From contig QKCD01000080.1 of NCBI GenBank assembly GCA_003245815.1, positions 1-49,006 of the forward strand: a stretch of 49,006 bases of DNA. Reading direction: 5' to 3'. Shown piece after piece: positions 1 through 8,084 of the stretch. The DNA comes from Sulfuricurvum sp. (GTDB lineage Bacteria > Campylobacterota > Campylobacteria > Campylobacterales > Sulfurimonadaceae). A model generated the notes under the pieces. That model made no database searches, was not told the origin of the DNA, and saw only the letters and a list, made by a program, of their open reading frames with translations. A program made the position numbers and the translations under genes. Numbering within the stretch: position 1 is the stretch's first letter; the number at the start of each line of letters is the position of its first letter.

Positions 1-231
1 GGAACTGACTTGGACGATGAAGTATATGCAAACAGCGATTCTAATTTTGTTTATAGTGAGCTAGATCGATTAACAAAAGGAATTGGAAGAGTATATAGCT
101 ATTGGCAGGGACCAACAGAAACGGCTCTTTATTTATATGGTACTTCATTTGCAGAGATGAAATCCATGATATCAGAACTGGTTGAGAACTACCCTTTATG
201 TCAAAAATGCAGAATCGAACAAATTGCGTAA
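1..231 (+). CDS. C-terminal part of a hypothetical protein (5' end probably outside the window), candidate integron cassette ORF
   Basis: Frame is open to the window edge (GGA ACT GAC TTG GAC ...); stop at 231 immediately precedes repeat copy 1. Confidence 0.5.
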   Translation, partial: GTDLDDEVYANSDSNFVYSELDRLTKGIGRVYSYWQGPTETALYLYGTSFAEMKSMISELVENYPLCQKCRIEQIA

Positions 232-234
232 AGT

Positions 235-306
235 GGTTAACAAACCAAAGGAGACCAATCAAAAACCCGCGGGCAGCTTTTTGATTGCTCATTTTAAACG
301 TTAGGT
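235..306 (+). repeat. attC-like imperfect inverted repeat, copy 1
   Basis: GGTTAACAAACCAAAGGAGACCAATCAAAAACCCGCGGGCAGCTTTTTGATTGCTCATTTTAAACGTTAGGT; inner stem AATCAAAAA/TTTTTGATT; ends with GTTAGGT, matching GTTRRRY. Confidence 0.7.
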
Positions 307-312
307 GACAAC

Positions 313-651
313 ATGATGCTAATTTTACGTGATGATCGAGTACTCGAAACATTTGACTCACCACAAGCCCCGCCGTCATGGATAGAGGCGGTAGATGTTG
401 AGAATGGAGAGTATGAGTTTTGTAGTGATCTGGGACAGCGTTACATTGGCACTATCCACAAGGCAAAAGGAATGTTCGACCACGACACATTTGAATTAAT
501 ACCAGATGGCATTGCAAGCGCGGAAAATCTTGAGAATATTCTAAATCAAGCTGTGTCAATCGAAGATACAACATTCAAGTGTTTGGAGGACTTAAAAGCC
601 CACCTAACAAACCAGAGGAGACCAATCAAAAACCCGCAGGCGGCTTTTTGA
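313..651 (+). CDS. hypothetical protein, cassette ORF whose stop codon lies inside repeat copy 2
   Basis: 112 aa ORF lying between repeat copies 1 and 2. Confidence 0.6.
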   Translation: MMLILRDDRVLETFDSPQAPPSWIEAVDVENGEYEFCSDLGQRYIGTIHKAKGMFDHDTFELIPDGIASAENLENILNQAVSIEDTTFKCLEDLKAHLTNQRRPIKNPQAAF

Positions 652-673
652 TTGCTCATTTTAAACGGTAGAT
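602..673 (+). repeat. attC-like imperfect inverted repeat, copy 2
   Basis: ACCTAACAAACCAGAGGAGACCAATCAAAAACCCGCAGGCGGCTTTTTGATTGCTCATTTTAAACGGTAGAT; starts ACCTAAC (RYYYAAC), exact reverse complement of GTTAGGT at 300-306. Confidence 0.75.
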
Positions 674-751
674 GCATGAGAGAACAGTTCGAGCAAACCA
701 TATGGCAATTATCCCAATAAACGTTGAGCCAAGCACGCTGGCGGTACGGAT

Positions 752-937
752 ATGAAGGGCGGACATGCGCATGAGGAGAGCGCCCTTGTCGCCGTTCTCG
801 CTGTCGCACTGATCGGGATCGTCGATCTCTTTGTGGATGTCGCCGATCAACATCCGTTAAAGCTTCCCTGCTACATCGGGATATTTTTAGCCATCTATTC
901 CGTAGCACGGATATGGCGGAACAGAGCATGGAAATAA
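752..937 (+). CDS. small predicted membrane protein
   Basis: 61 aa ORF with hydrophobic stretches (ALVAVLAVALIGIVDLF, CYIGIFLAIYSVA); no clear family. Confidence 0.35.
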   Translation: MKGGHAHEESALVAVLAVALIGIVDLFVDVADQHPLKLPCYIGIFLAIYSVARIWRNRAWK

Positions 938-1013
938 ATTCTATTCCCGGTGATCATTACCGGCAAAAGCCGCGGTATGACTCAGAGGCCCAGCCGACAG
1001 CTATAGGTGTTTC

Positions 1014-1250
1014 ATGAAATTAACGTCATTGTTTCCATTAACGCTGCTGTTCATGCTTGCAGGGTGTTGCAATACCCTGGGTGTCAGGTGGTTGGATTCA
1101 TGCAGAACGCCGTCGCTACATGAGATGGATGTTGTCGCCCAGTGCTTGGAGGCGGGCCATAAGGCCAACACTCAAGCATACGGTGAATGCCTTGAATCCA
1201 AAGGTGTCGAGTACAGCAGTGATAGGGATTGGAAAAAACGCTATCAATAG
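1014..1250 (+). CDS. small putative lipoprotein
   Basis: N-terminus MKLTSLFPLTLLFMLAGC = signal peptide with lipobox LAGC. Confidence 0.6.
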   Translation: MKLTSLFPLTLLFMLAGCCNTLGVRWLDSCRTPSLHEMDVVAQCLEAGHKANTQAYGECLESKGVEYSSDRDWKKRYQ

Positions 1251-1261
1251 CACACTCACGA

Positions 1262-2461
1262 CTACTTGGCAGGCCCGCCCGCATTGACCTGCTTCCTGAG
1301 TGCTTTGGATTGATTCAACTCGCGTAGCAGGCCAAGATATTTTTGTACCAATTGGAACTCCAAATATCCGTTGGCGTCTTGCCACCAGTCATGACCGATA
1401 TTGCAACCGTTACATGCTTCGACCTGATTGTTTACCGGCTTTGCGATCATGTACACCTTGGTCTTCCCGGTTTTCGGCTCGTTCCAGGCCCAAAGATACA
1501 ACCGTGAAGCGAATGCATCGGCACCCCCTTCTTTAGGAGCGGACACCCCGCCTTCACCCAAACGGAACAATGCATTGGCATCAGAGACGGACATCGTGCC
1601 GGAAAAAGTGCTTCGGGGGATTTCAACTTTGAGGAACCAACTCTCGACATTGGGGTCTTTGACCATGCCTACGATTGGGCAACCGTTTTGGACTCCTCTT
1701 TCCGTAAATGGCTTGTTTCGGTCGATCTTTTTGTAAAGATTGAAATTGTTGAACCGATACGCTGAAAACTCCTGACGCGCGATGTCATGAGTTGCCGCCT
1801 GACATGCCACCGCATGCGGATCTTTTTTAGGATAGGCATCCAGTTTTTCTCTCTTCAAGATACGGTTCCCCTGCGCCTGAAAAGCACTGCTTAATGCCTG
1901 AACGAGTTTTTCGGGGTTGACGTCCACGTCGACAAAAGCGTCGTCGATACTCATGTGCATCAAACTGTCATATTTGAAATCCACCTTGGTGAACGGATTC
2001 CAGAGCACGTCCCCCGCTGCCCATCCGGAAAACTTTACGCCATCCGCAGTAGCCTTGCAACTGATGGAGTAGCGGTCCGGGCCTATAAAACTATAAACGC
2101 CGCGGCATTTGCCTTCCTGGGCCTCGAGATAACGTACAGGTTTATCGTCTTGCATCAAAAAGACATATTTGACCGTGTCATCATATATCCGTGTCACAAA
2201 CTGAAAACCATTATAATTGCTACCTTTTAGCTCCGGGCTGTTCGTGACCGTATAATAGTTATAGGTACGCCCTTTCTGATAGATGCCACGCAGACATGTG
2301 GCTTTATCCTTGCCGACCATGATCCTGCTGGAAGTATTGGGTGTAAAATCCACCAGGGTGCGACGCTGACTCGGGTGATCGAGGGTGACTGCCGACAGTG
2401 CGCTTCCGGAGAGCATCAGAAGGGCGAGGAGCATCGGTAACGTTACTTTAAACATAAACAT
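1262..2461 (-). CDS. secreted hypothetical protein
   Basis: 399 aa ORF with signal peptide MFMFKVTLPMLLALLMLSGSALSA; opposite orientation to neighbouring cassette-type ORFs. Confidence 0.7.
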   Translation of the reverse strand: MFMFKVTLPMLLALLMLSGSALSAVTLDHPSQRRTLVDFTPNTSSRIMVGKDKATCLRGIYQKGRTYNYYTVTNSPELKGSNYNGFQFVTRIYDDTVKYVFLMQDDKPVRYLEAQEGKCRGVYSFIGPDRYSISCKATADGVKFSGWAAGDVLWNPFTKVDFKYDSLMHMSIDDAFVDVDVNPEKLVQALSSAFQAQGNRILKREKLDAYPKKDPHAVACQAATHDIARQEFSAYRFNNFNLYKKIDRNKPFTERGVQNGCPIVGMVKDPNVESWFLKVEIPRSTFSGTMSVSDANALFRLGEGGVSAPKEGGADAFASRLYLWAWNEPKTGKTKVYMIAKPVNNQVEACNGCNIGHDWWQDANGYLEFQLVQKYLGLLRELNQSKALRKQVNAGGPAK

Positions 2462-2738
2462 AAGAATCCTTTGCTGACTGCTTCAGCCGTTTGGCGCGAT
2501 AGCTAGTAGTGGTAAAAATAGCCGCCTGAAGCTTAGAGAATGATACTTTATCATTAATGGAATAAGAATGAGATCGCTCATAATAATCCTGACGCATTAA
2601 TGGTTTCCGCAGTCAATGAGAAAATTTTTGCTTTTTGCATGTTCGCCCAAATGCCTATCAGAAGTTTTACGACAGGATAGATTCAATCGACTGTATGTAG
2701 AATGCAATATTATGCTTCAAACGTCTTCAGGAGTGGTT

Positions 2739-3281
2739 ATGCGATCCTTTTTCAAACGTATAGGTCTCGTCTGTTTGGGCTGTATCGCCGCTAACGGTTT
2801 GGCGAATGGCGATGACACCCGATATGTATGCGTTCCCCAGAAAATGGTACTCCAGCAGAAGAGTCACAATTGTTATTACGCTGTTCACCGGACCGATATC
2901 GATGCAGCCGCGAAGGGAGATCGTTGTTCTTCCGGGGAGTTGATCGGTTATATATGTCAGGGTGAGGGAGCTTTGACGCTGGTGATGGTCAATGAAAAGT
3001 ATGCCTCCCGTGACGTTTTGAACACGACATTCAACAAGGTCGTGGAATCCGGGATCGTGGAGATCCCGATTGGCGGAAAGACAGCCAATGGCGCATATTG
3101 GGATGGTATCAAACGTGTTAAAAAAGAGGATCCTGATTACTACTTTGGGTTTGGGGATTATTTTTTAAAGGTTTTTGAGCGTAACCTGTGGAACGAGAGT
3201 CGGAACTCTAAGGAAAGCATGAAAAAAAACGCAACCGTTTGTGTGGATGAACTTTTTCAAACTAGGGAATCCGGGAACTGA
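2739..3281 (+). CDS. secreted hypothetical protein
   Basis: Start chosen at 2739 (MRSFFKRIGLVCLGCIAANGLA signal peptide) with upstream AGGAG; longer ORF opens at 2616. Confidence 0.6.
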   Translation: MRSFFKRIGLVCLGCIAANGLANGDDTRYVCVPQKMVLQQKSHNCYYAVHRTDIDAAAKGDRCSSGELIGYICQGEGALTLVMVNEKYASRDVLNTTFNKVVESGIVEIPIGGKTANGAYWDGIKRVKKEDPDYYFGFGDYFLKVFERNLWNESRNSKESMKKNATVCVDELFQTRESGN

Positions 3282-3483
3282 AAAAACTTCACTTCCAAAT
3301 GGTCTGAAATTCCAGGTAGAGACCACCCTGGACGACAACCCCTTACTTTTGTAACGATACTTTACAGCTAGCGTCAAGGCAGACAATATTGATTTTGCAC
3401 TGCAGTGAACCGCTAATTGCCAACTTTACTCCTTTGGCAGGCGCCGTTCCTTGTAACGAGGAGAGCGCTTTGGGGTGTTAGTG

Positions 3484-3555
3484 TGTCCAAAAATCAGAGG
3501 AGAGCAATCAAAAAGACGCGGGCGGTTTTTTGACTGCTCATTTCAAATGTGGGTC
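3484..3555 (+). repeat. attC-like imperfect inverted repeat, copy 3 (diverged)
   Basis: TGTCCAAAAATCAGAGGAGAGCAATCAAAAAGACGCGGGCGGTTTTTTGACTGCTCATTTCAAATGTGGGTC aligns along its length with copies 1 and 2. Confidence 0.6.
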
Positions 3556-3580
3556 TAATCCTTTTTTTTAGGGGTGTCAC

Positions 3581-4174
3581 TTGAATGCCAAGCTACGGTA
3601 CAAAAAAGTCCTTGAAATACCGAGCCGGCTTGCCGCTGCTTTTTGGCAGGTAGTGATCTTTCTCGGTTTGAGCCAATTTTTCCTGGGATGTGCACAGGTG
3701 ACGCGTTTCGAAACGCCGGGGGTTGTCGCACATGCGGAACAGCTCGACGGATCGGATGAACCATTATATTACTCCATCGCCATCGATATCTACAAAGCGC
3801 AAAAATCCGAACTGCCGGACATTCGTCTGAAATTTGACGATAACGGTTCTTCGTTCGCACTGTCCGAGCTGACGCCTTCAATTGTCTCACGTTATCTGCC
3901 ACCCTTCGAAGCGCCGCCGCAATGGCCGAAAAGCTGGAAAGAGAAAGCTGCAAAAGAGGATGCTTATGAAGGGGCGGGCTACTATATCAAGTTTGAGCAA
4001 GGACAGGCTGTATTTGTCGGCCTGTGCTCGCATTGCGCAGGAGGGAGAGCCTCGCCAGTAGTCGGTAACAAGGAGGACACGCACTTCTATACCCTTCCCC
4101 TGACCGAACGGCAAATGACAGAGATCTTCGGTCCGCCGCGTAAGCGTTCAAAGGCGAATGAAGTGTATTATTAA
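3581..4174 (+). CDS. putative lipoprotein / secreted hypothetical protein, cassette ORF
   Basis: 197 aa ORF (TTG start) with hydrophobic segment and FFLGC lipobox-like motif, between repeat copies 3 and 4. Confidence 0.55.
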   Translation: MNAKLRYKKVLEIPSRLAAAFWQVVIFLGLSQFFLGCAQVTRFETPGVVAHAEQLDGSDEPLYYSIAIDIYKAQKSELPDIRLKFDDNGSSFALSELTPSIVSRYLPPFEAPPQWPKSWKEKAAKEDAYEGAGYYIKFEQGQAVFVGLCSHCAGGRASPVVGNKEDTHFYTLPLTERQMTEIFGPPRKRSKANEVYY

Positions 4175-4215
4175 GCACTGGAAGTTCACAAACCAATGGG
4201 TCTGGCATGGGCCAT

Positions 4216-4286
4216 ATCCAACAGACCAGAGGAGACCGGTCAAAAACCATCGGGCGGCTTTTTGATTGCCCCTTTCAATGGGTGAC
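4216..4286 (+). repeat. attC-like imperfect inverted repeat, copy 4
   Basis: ATCCAACAGACCAGAGGAGACCGGTCAAAAACCATCGGGCGGCTTTTTGATTGCCCCTTTCAATGGGTGAC; starts ATCCAAC (RYYYAAC). Confidence 0.65.
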
Positions 4287-4330
4287 TTTTCAACCCCCTC
4301 TCAGAACCACACGCCTATAATGCAGCTACT

Positions 4331-4735
4331 ATGAAGCGTTACATAAAAAGATTCACCGTCCGAAAAGAGGACATCGACCTGAACGGCCATGTCGGGAACA
4401 TCCGCTACCTGGAGTGGTTTCTCGAAGCGGCGACGGAGCACTCCGAGAAGCTCGGCCTGGGATTTGAGGCGCTCAAGGCCATGCACCGCACCTGGGTGGC
4501 CAAAGAACACCGCATCGCCTACAAGCAGAGCGCGCTCGAAGGGGACGAACTGGAGCTGGAGACGTGGCTGGAGAGCGTCAAGTCGGCTCAGGGCGTCCGC
4601 AGGTACCTTCTGCGTCATGCTGCCGACGGCAGGCCGGTCTGCGAAGGGGAGACGACATGGGTTTTCGTCGAGCTCGACACCTTCCGCCCCAAGCGGATCC
4701 CCGAAACGCTGATGCAGGCCTATGAAGCGCAGTGA
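4331..4735 (+). CDS. acyl-CoA thioesterase, 4HBT (hot-dog) family
   Basis: Hot-dog thioesterase pattern DIDLNGHVGNIRYLEWFLEA. Confidence 0.8.
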   Translation: MKRYIKRFTVRKEDIDLNGHVGNIRYLEWFLEAATEHSEKLGLGFEALKAMHRTWVAKEHRIAYKQSALEGDELELETWLESVKSAQGVRRYLLRHAADGRPVCEGETTWVFVELDTFRPKRIPETLMQAYEAQ

Positions 4736-4745
4736 AGGAGAGAGG

Positions 4746-5468
4746 ATGCAATCGTGGCACTACGATGAATTGAGGCACTGCGGCGTCGATTACGCGAAGG
4801 CCGAGGAGGCCGAAGCCTACGACGAGCAGCACAAAAAATTCCGCGACTATGAAAAGGAGTTCGGGGAGATGATGGCCTTCCTTGAACTTGAAGATGCGGG
4901 GAATAAGACGCTGATCGACCTCGGGTGCGGCACGGGGGCGACCGCCTTCTATGCGGCTGAGGTGTTCCAAAAGGTCTACGCCGTCGATATCTCGGAGGCG
5001 ATGATCGCCCAGGCGCGGAAAAAGCTCGGCGCGGAGAATGCGAACGTCGCCTTCGTACAGGCGGGCTTTCTGGGCTACGAACACGAAGGGGAGCCGGCGG
5101 CCCTGGTGATGACCAAGGCCGCGCTGCACCACCTGCCCGACTTCTGGAAACAGGTCGCGCTGCTGCGGATGAACGCCATGCTCAAACCCGGCGGCCTGCT
5201 CTACATCCACGACGTCGTCTTCCAGTTCGGCCCGCGGGAGTACGCCGAAAAGATCGAGGCATGGATCGCCGGTTTCGAGAAGGTTGCCGGGGCGGCCTTC
5301 AGGGCCGACGTGGAGACGCATATCCGCGACGAGTACAGCACCTTCGGCTGGGTCCTTGAGGGGATGCTGGAGAAGGCGGGCTTTATGGTGGAGAAACGCC
5401 GCAGCAACGACGGCTTCGTGACGGAGTACGCCTGCCGGAAGGTGGCGGAAATGGGGACGGCGGTTTGA
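4746..5468 (+). CDS. class I SAM-dependent methyltransferase
   Basis: Motif I LIDLGCGTGATAFYAAEVF, motif II YAVDISEAM; start chosen at MQSWHY. Confidence 0.85.
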   Translation: MQSWHYDELRHCGVDYAKAEEAEAYDEQHKKFRDYEKEFGEMMAFLELEDAGNKTLIDLGCGTGATAFYAAEVFQKVYAVDISEAMIAQARKKLGAENANVAFVQAGFLGYEHEGEPAALVMTKAALHHLPDFWKQVALLRMNAMLKPGGLLYIHDVVFQFGPREYAEKIEAWIAGFEKVAGAAFRADVETHIRDEYSTFGWVLEGMLEKAGFMVEKRRSNDGFVTEYACRKVAEMGTAV

Positions 5469-6196
5469 AAAACGGTGTTTACGCCGCCCTGGGGGTGATC
5501 GCCTTTCTATGGTTCGGGGGGTTCTTTCTCTACGCGGCGGGCTTCCTGCTGAACCTCTACGTCCCCAAGTCGGTCGATTCGGGCAGCGTTCGTTCCGTCG
5601 GTTACGCGCTGGGCGTCAATGTGCTGCTGATCGTGCTGTTTGGCCTGCAGCACAGCGTGATGGCGCGCCGGTCGTTCAAGGCCCTCGTCACCAGGGTGAT
5701 CCCTCCTTTTTTCGAACGCACCTTCTACGTGCTGAGCGCCAACCTTACCCTGACGCTGATGCTCTGCTTCTGGGAGCCGATGACGACGCCCGTCTGGTCG
5801 GTCGAAACCCCCTGGCTCCAGACGGCGCTCTACGCCCTCTTCGCCGTCGGGGCACTGATCGTCGTCCACGCGCTCTGGGCCATCGACCTCTTTGAGTACA
5901 TCGGCCTGCGGCAGATCCTCTTCCACCTCCGGCACGAAGCGTACCGCCCCGTCGCATTCAAGACGCCGGCCCTCTACCGGTACGTCCGTCACCCCATGTA
6001 CGCGGGAACGCTGATGGTCTTCTGGGCGACGCCGGAGATGACGCTCGGGCACCTTTTCCTGGCTGTTGGGATGACGCTCTATACGCTGGTGGGCGTCTGG
6101 TTCGAAGAGAGGGACCTGCATGCGCTCTACGGGGACGACTACAAAGCGTATGCGCAGCGGGTGGGGCGGCTTGTGCCGAAATGGAAGCGGCGGTAG
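5465..6196 (+). CDS. NnrU/isoprenylcysteine-methyltransferase-like membrane protein, resembles methanethiol S-methyltransferase (MddA)
   Basis: Multi-TM; FGLQHSVMARRSFK, YRYVRHPMYAGTLMVFWATPEMTLGHLFLA, EERDLHALYGDDYKAYAQRV motifs; overlaps upstream methyltransferase by 4 nt. Confidence 0.7.
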   Translation: MKNGVYAALGVIAFLWFGGFFLYAAGFLLNLYVPKSVDSGSVRSVGYALGVNVLLIVLFGLQHSVMARRSFKALVTRVIPPFFERTFYVLSANLTLTLMLCFWEPMTTPVWSVETPWLQTALYALFAVGALIVVHALWAIDLFEYIGLRQILFHLRHEAYRPVAFKTPALYRYVRHPMYAGTLMVFWATPEMTLGHLFLAVGMTLYTLVGVWFEERDLHALYGDDYKAYAQRVGRLVPKWKRR

Positions 6197-6336
6197 GAAC
6201 CCACAGCCGAAAACCGGCCGGAGCGTTCGGAACGGTGCGCGTCCTCTGCAAGGTTGCGCTTAAACAATAATATACTACAATATTTAACAACAGCTCCGGC
6301 GGGTCTGTGCGTCGCGCCGGTATTCAAGGAGAAACA

Positions 6337-7638
6337 ATGCGGATAACTACAGTCATCGCGGCGGCGTTGGTCATCTTGCTTGCCGGCTGCGCGCAGAACG
6401 CGCCCTACCGCACGGAGTACGGGCTCTGCACGCCGACGGAGCAGGGGCGGTGCGCCCACAGCGCGCTGCTGCACGAATCGCCGGGTAGCGGGCGGGAACA
6501 CTACCTCGGGTTCGTCGAGTTCGACGACCAGGGGCAGCTGTGGGACCGGGCTCAGATGCGCGAGGTTGTCGGCAGCTACCAGGAGATCGCCGGGCAGAGC
6601 GACGTGCTGCTGGTCGTCTTCGTGCACGGCTGGCACCACAACGCCAAGTCCGGGGACGGCAATATCGAATCCTTCGACCGGCTGCTCGGAGCGCTGGCGG
6701 AGATCGAGGCGCAGGGCGGGGCAAAGCGCAAGGTGCTCGGGCTCTACGTCGGCTGGCGCGGGGAGTCCATCGAGATCCCCTGGGTGAACGACCTGACCTT
6801 CTGGGACCGCAAGAACACGGCGCATAACGTCGGGCTCCAGGGGGTGACGGAGCTTCTGCTCCGCCTCGAGGAGATCGTCAACGTCAAGGCGGGGATGGAG
6901 ACCGAAGTCCCGCCGCCGCTCAACAGCCGCATGGTCGTCATCGGCCACAGTTTCGGCGGCGCCGTCGTCTACACGGCGCTGCAGCAGGTGCTCGCCGACC
7001 GTTTCATCGACAGCCGCCGCGGCAAGACGGTGAGCGACGATGCCAAGGGATTCGGCGACCTCGTCCTTCTGGTCAACCCCGCCTTCGAGGCGATGCGCTA
7101 CGCGACGCTCTACGACATCTCGCAGGAGCACTGTCGCCAGTATTTCGGCACGCAGCTGCCGAAACTCGCCGTCATGACCTCCAAGGGGGACCTGGCGACG
7201 AAGATGGCCTTTCCCATCGGCCGTTCCCTCTCGACCTTCTTCGAGACCCACCGTACCCTCGAGAACCGCCACTACTGCGAAGGGGGTAAAACCGAGACGC
7301 CGCTTGCGCTCGACGAGGGCAAGGCGGACCGCACCGCCGTAGGCCACTTCCGCCCCTACATCACCCACGAACTCCACCCCTCGGCGGTGGAACGGCTGCG
7401 GGACGCGGGGTACGACTACCGCGCCTTCCAGACGAAGTGGTCGCGGCAGTCCAGCGGCGCCGTGCTCCCCTTCGTCGGGTCGGACCTGGTGCACCTGGGG
7501 CGAACGCACCCGCTAAATCCCTACCTGAACATTTCGGTCGACAAGGCGCTGATGGAGGGGCACAACGATATCTGGCGTCCGGAGATCGTCAGCTTCGTCC
7601 GTGACCTGATCACCATCTCGACGCTGCCGGTCGAGTAG
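6337..7638 (+). CDS. alpha/beta-hydrolase (lipase-like) lipoprotein
   Basis: Lipobox LLAGCAQN; FVHGWHHNA and nucleophile elbow GHSFGG; RBS AAGGAG upstream of ATG 6337. Confidence 0.8.
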   Translation: MRITTVIAAALVILLAGCAQNAPYRTEYGLCTPTEQGRCAHSALLHESPGSGREHYLGFVEFDDQGQLWDRAQMREVVGSYQEIAGQSDVLLVVFVHGWHHNAKSGDGNIESFDRLLGALAEIEAQGGAKRKVLGLYVGWRGESIEIPWVNDLTFWDRKNTAHNVGLQGVTELLLRLEEIVNVKAGMETEVPPPLNSRMVVIGHSFGGAVVYTALQQVLADRFIDSRRGKTVSDDAKGFGDLVLLVNPAFEAMRYATLYDISQEHCRQYFGTQLPKLAVMTSKGDLATKMAFPIGRSLSTFFETHRTLENRHYCEGGKTETPLALDEGKADRTAVGHFRPYITHELHPSAVERLRDAGYDYRAFQTKWSRQSSGAVLPFVGSDLVHLGRTHPLNPYLNISVDKALMEGHNDIWRPEIVSFVRDLITISTLPVE

Positions 7639-7764
7639 GGCAGAAGCGATGCGTCGTCGAACATTTTGAAAGAAGCCTTCTGGGTGTGAGTGCCGCCGAT
7701 CGGCGGGGATGAAAACGGGTATGCTGGAAACTGTCTGAGGATGAGGCCCGGGCCGGGCCCGGGG

Positions 7765-7956
7765 TTACGCGCCGGTCTTGCAGCCGGTGTTGATGCGCAA
7801 TACGGAGTAGAGCGGGCAGAAGCTGAAGATGCCCGTCAGGAAGGGGATAAGGCCGATGACGAGGATCAGGATGTTCCCCGCGAAGAGGCCGAAGAAGAAG
7901 AGCAGTGCCCCGACGAAAAAGCGCAGGAATCTGTCGAAAAAACCGGTGTTACACAT
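7765..7956 (-). CDS. DUF2892 (YgaP-like TM) family small membrane protein
   Basis: 63 aa; FDRFLRFFVGALLFFFGLF ... GIFSFCPLYSVLRINTG typical of the DUF2892 family. Confidence 0.8.
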   Translation of the reverse strand: MCNTGFFDRFLRFFVGALLFFFGLFAGNILILVIGLIPFLTGIFSFCPLYSVLRINTGCKTGA

Positions 7957-8060
7957 GATGGCTCCTTATGTTTCGTTCGTGAACGATAGAGCTATTATAT
8001 ATAACTGTTGTTTATACCTTTGAAAGATTTTCCCCTAAGAATTTTTTTTAGGTTGCCGAA

Positions 8061-8084
8061 AGCTCTCCCCGGGAGGGGAGGGCT
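8061..8084 (-). terminator. putative hairpin at the 3' end of the S8 protease gene
   Basis: AGCTCTCCCCGGGAGGGGAGGGCT stem adjoining the stop at 8084; weak U-tract. Confidence 0.35.

Noticed and set aside
235-673. Repeats interpreted simply as rho-independent terminators (GC core followed by TTTTTGATT)
   Set aside because: Cannot be fully excluded, but conservation extends over ~72 bp including outer GAGGAG/TGCTC and terminal core sites that pair across a cassette, which terminators would not require.
546-929. 127-aa minus-strand ORF spanning repeat copy 2
   Set aside because: Crosses the repeat and lacks any protein-like features; overlapped by better-supported ORFs.
7745-7762. GGCCCGGGCCGGGCCCGG palindromic run
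   Set aside because: GC-only hairpin without U-tract or partner copies; probably an incidental intergenic structure or weak terminator.
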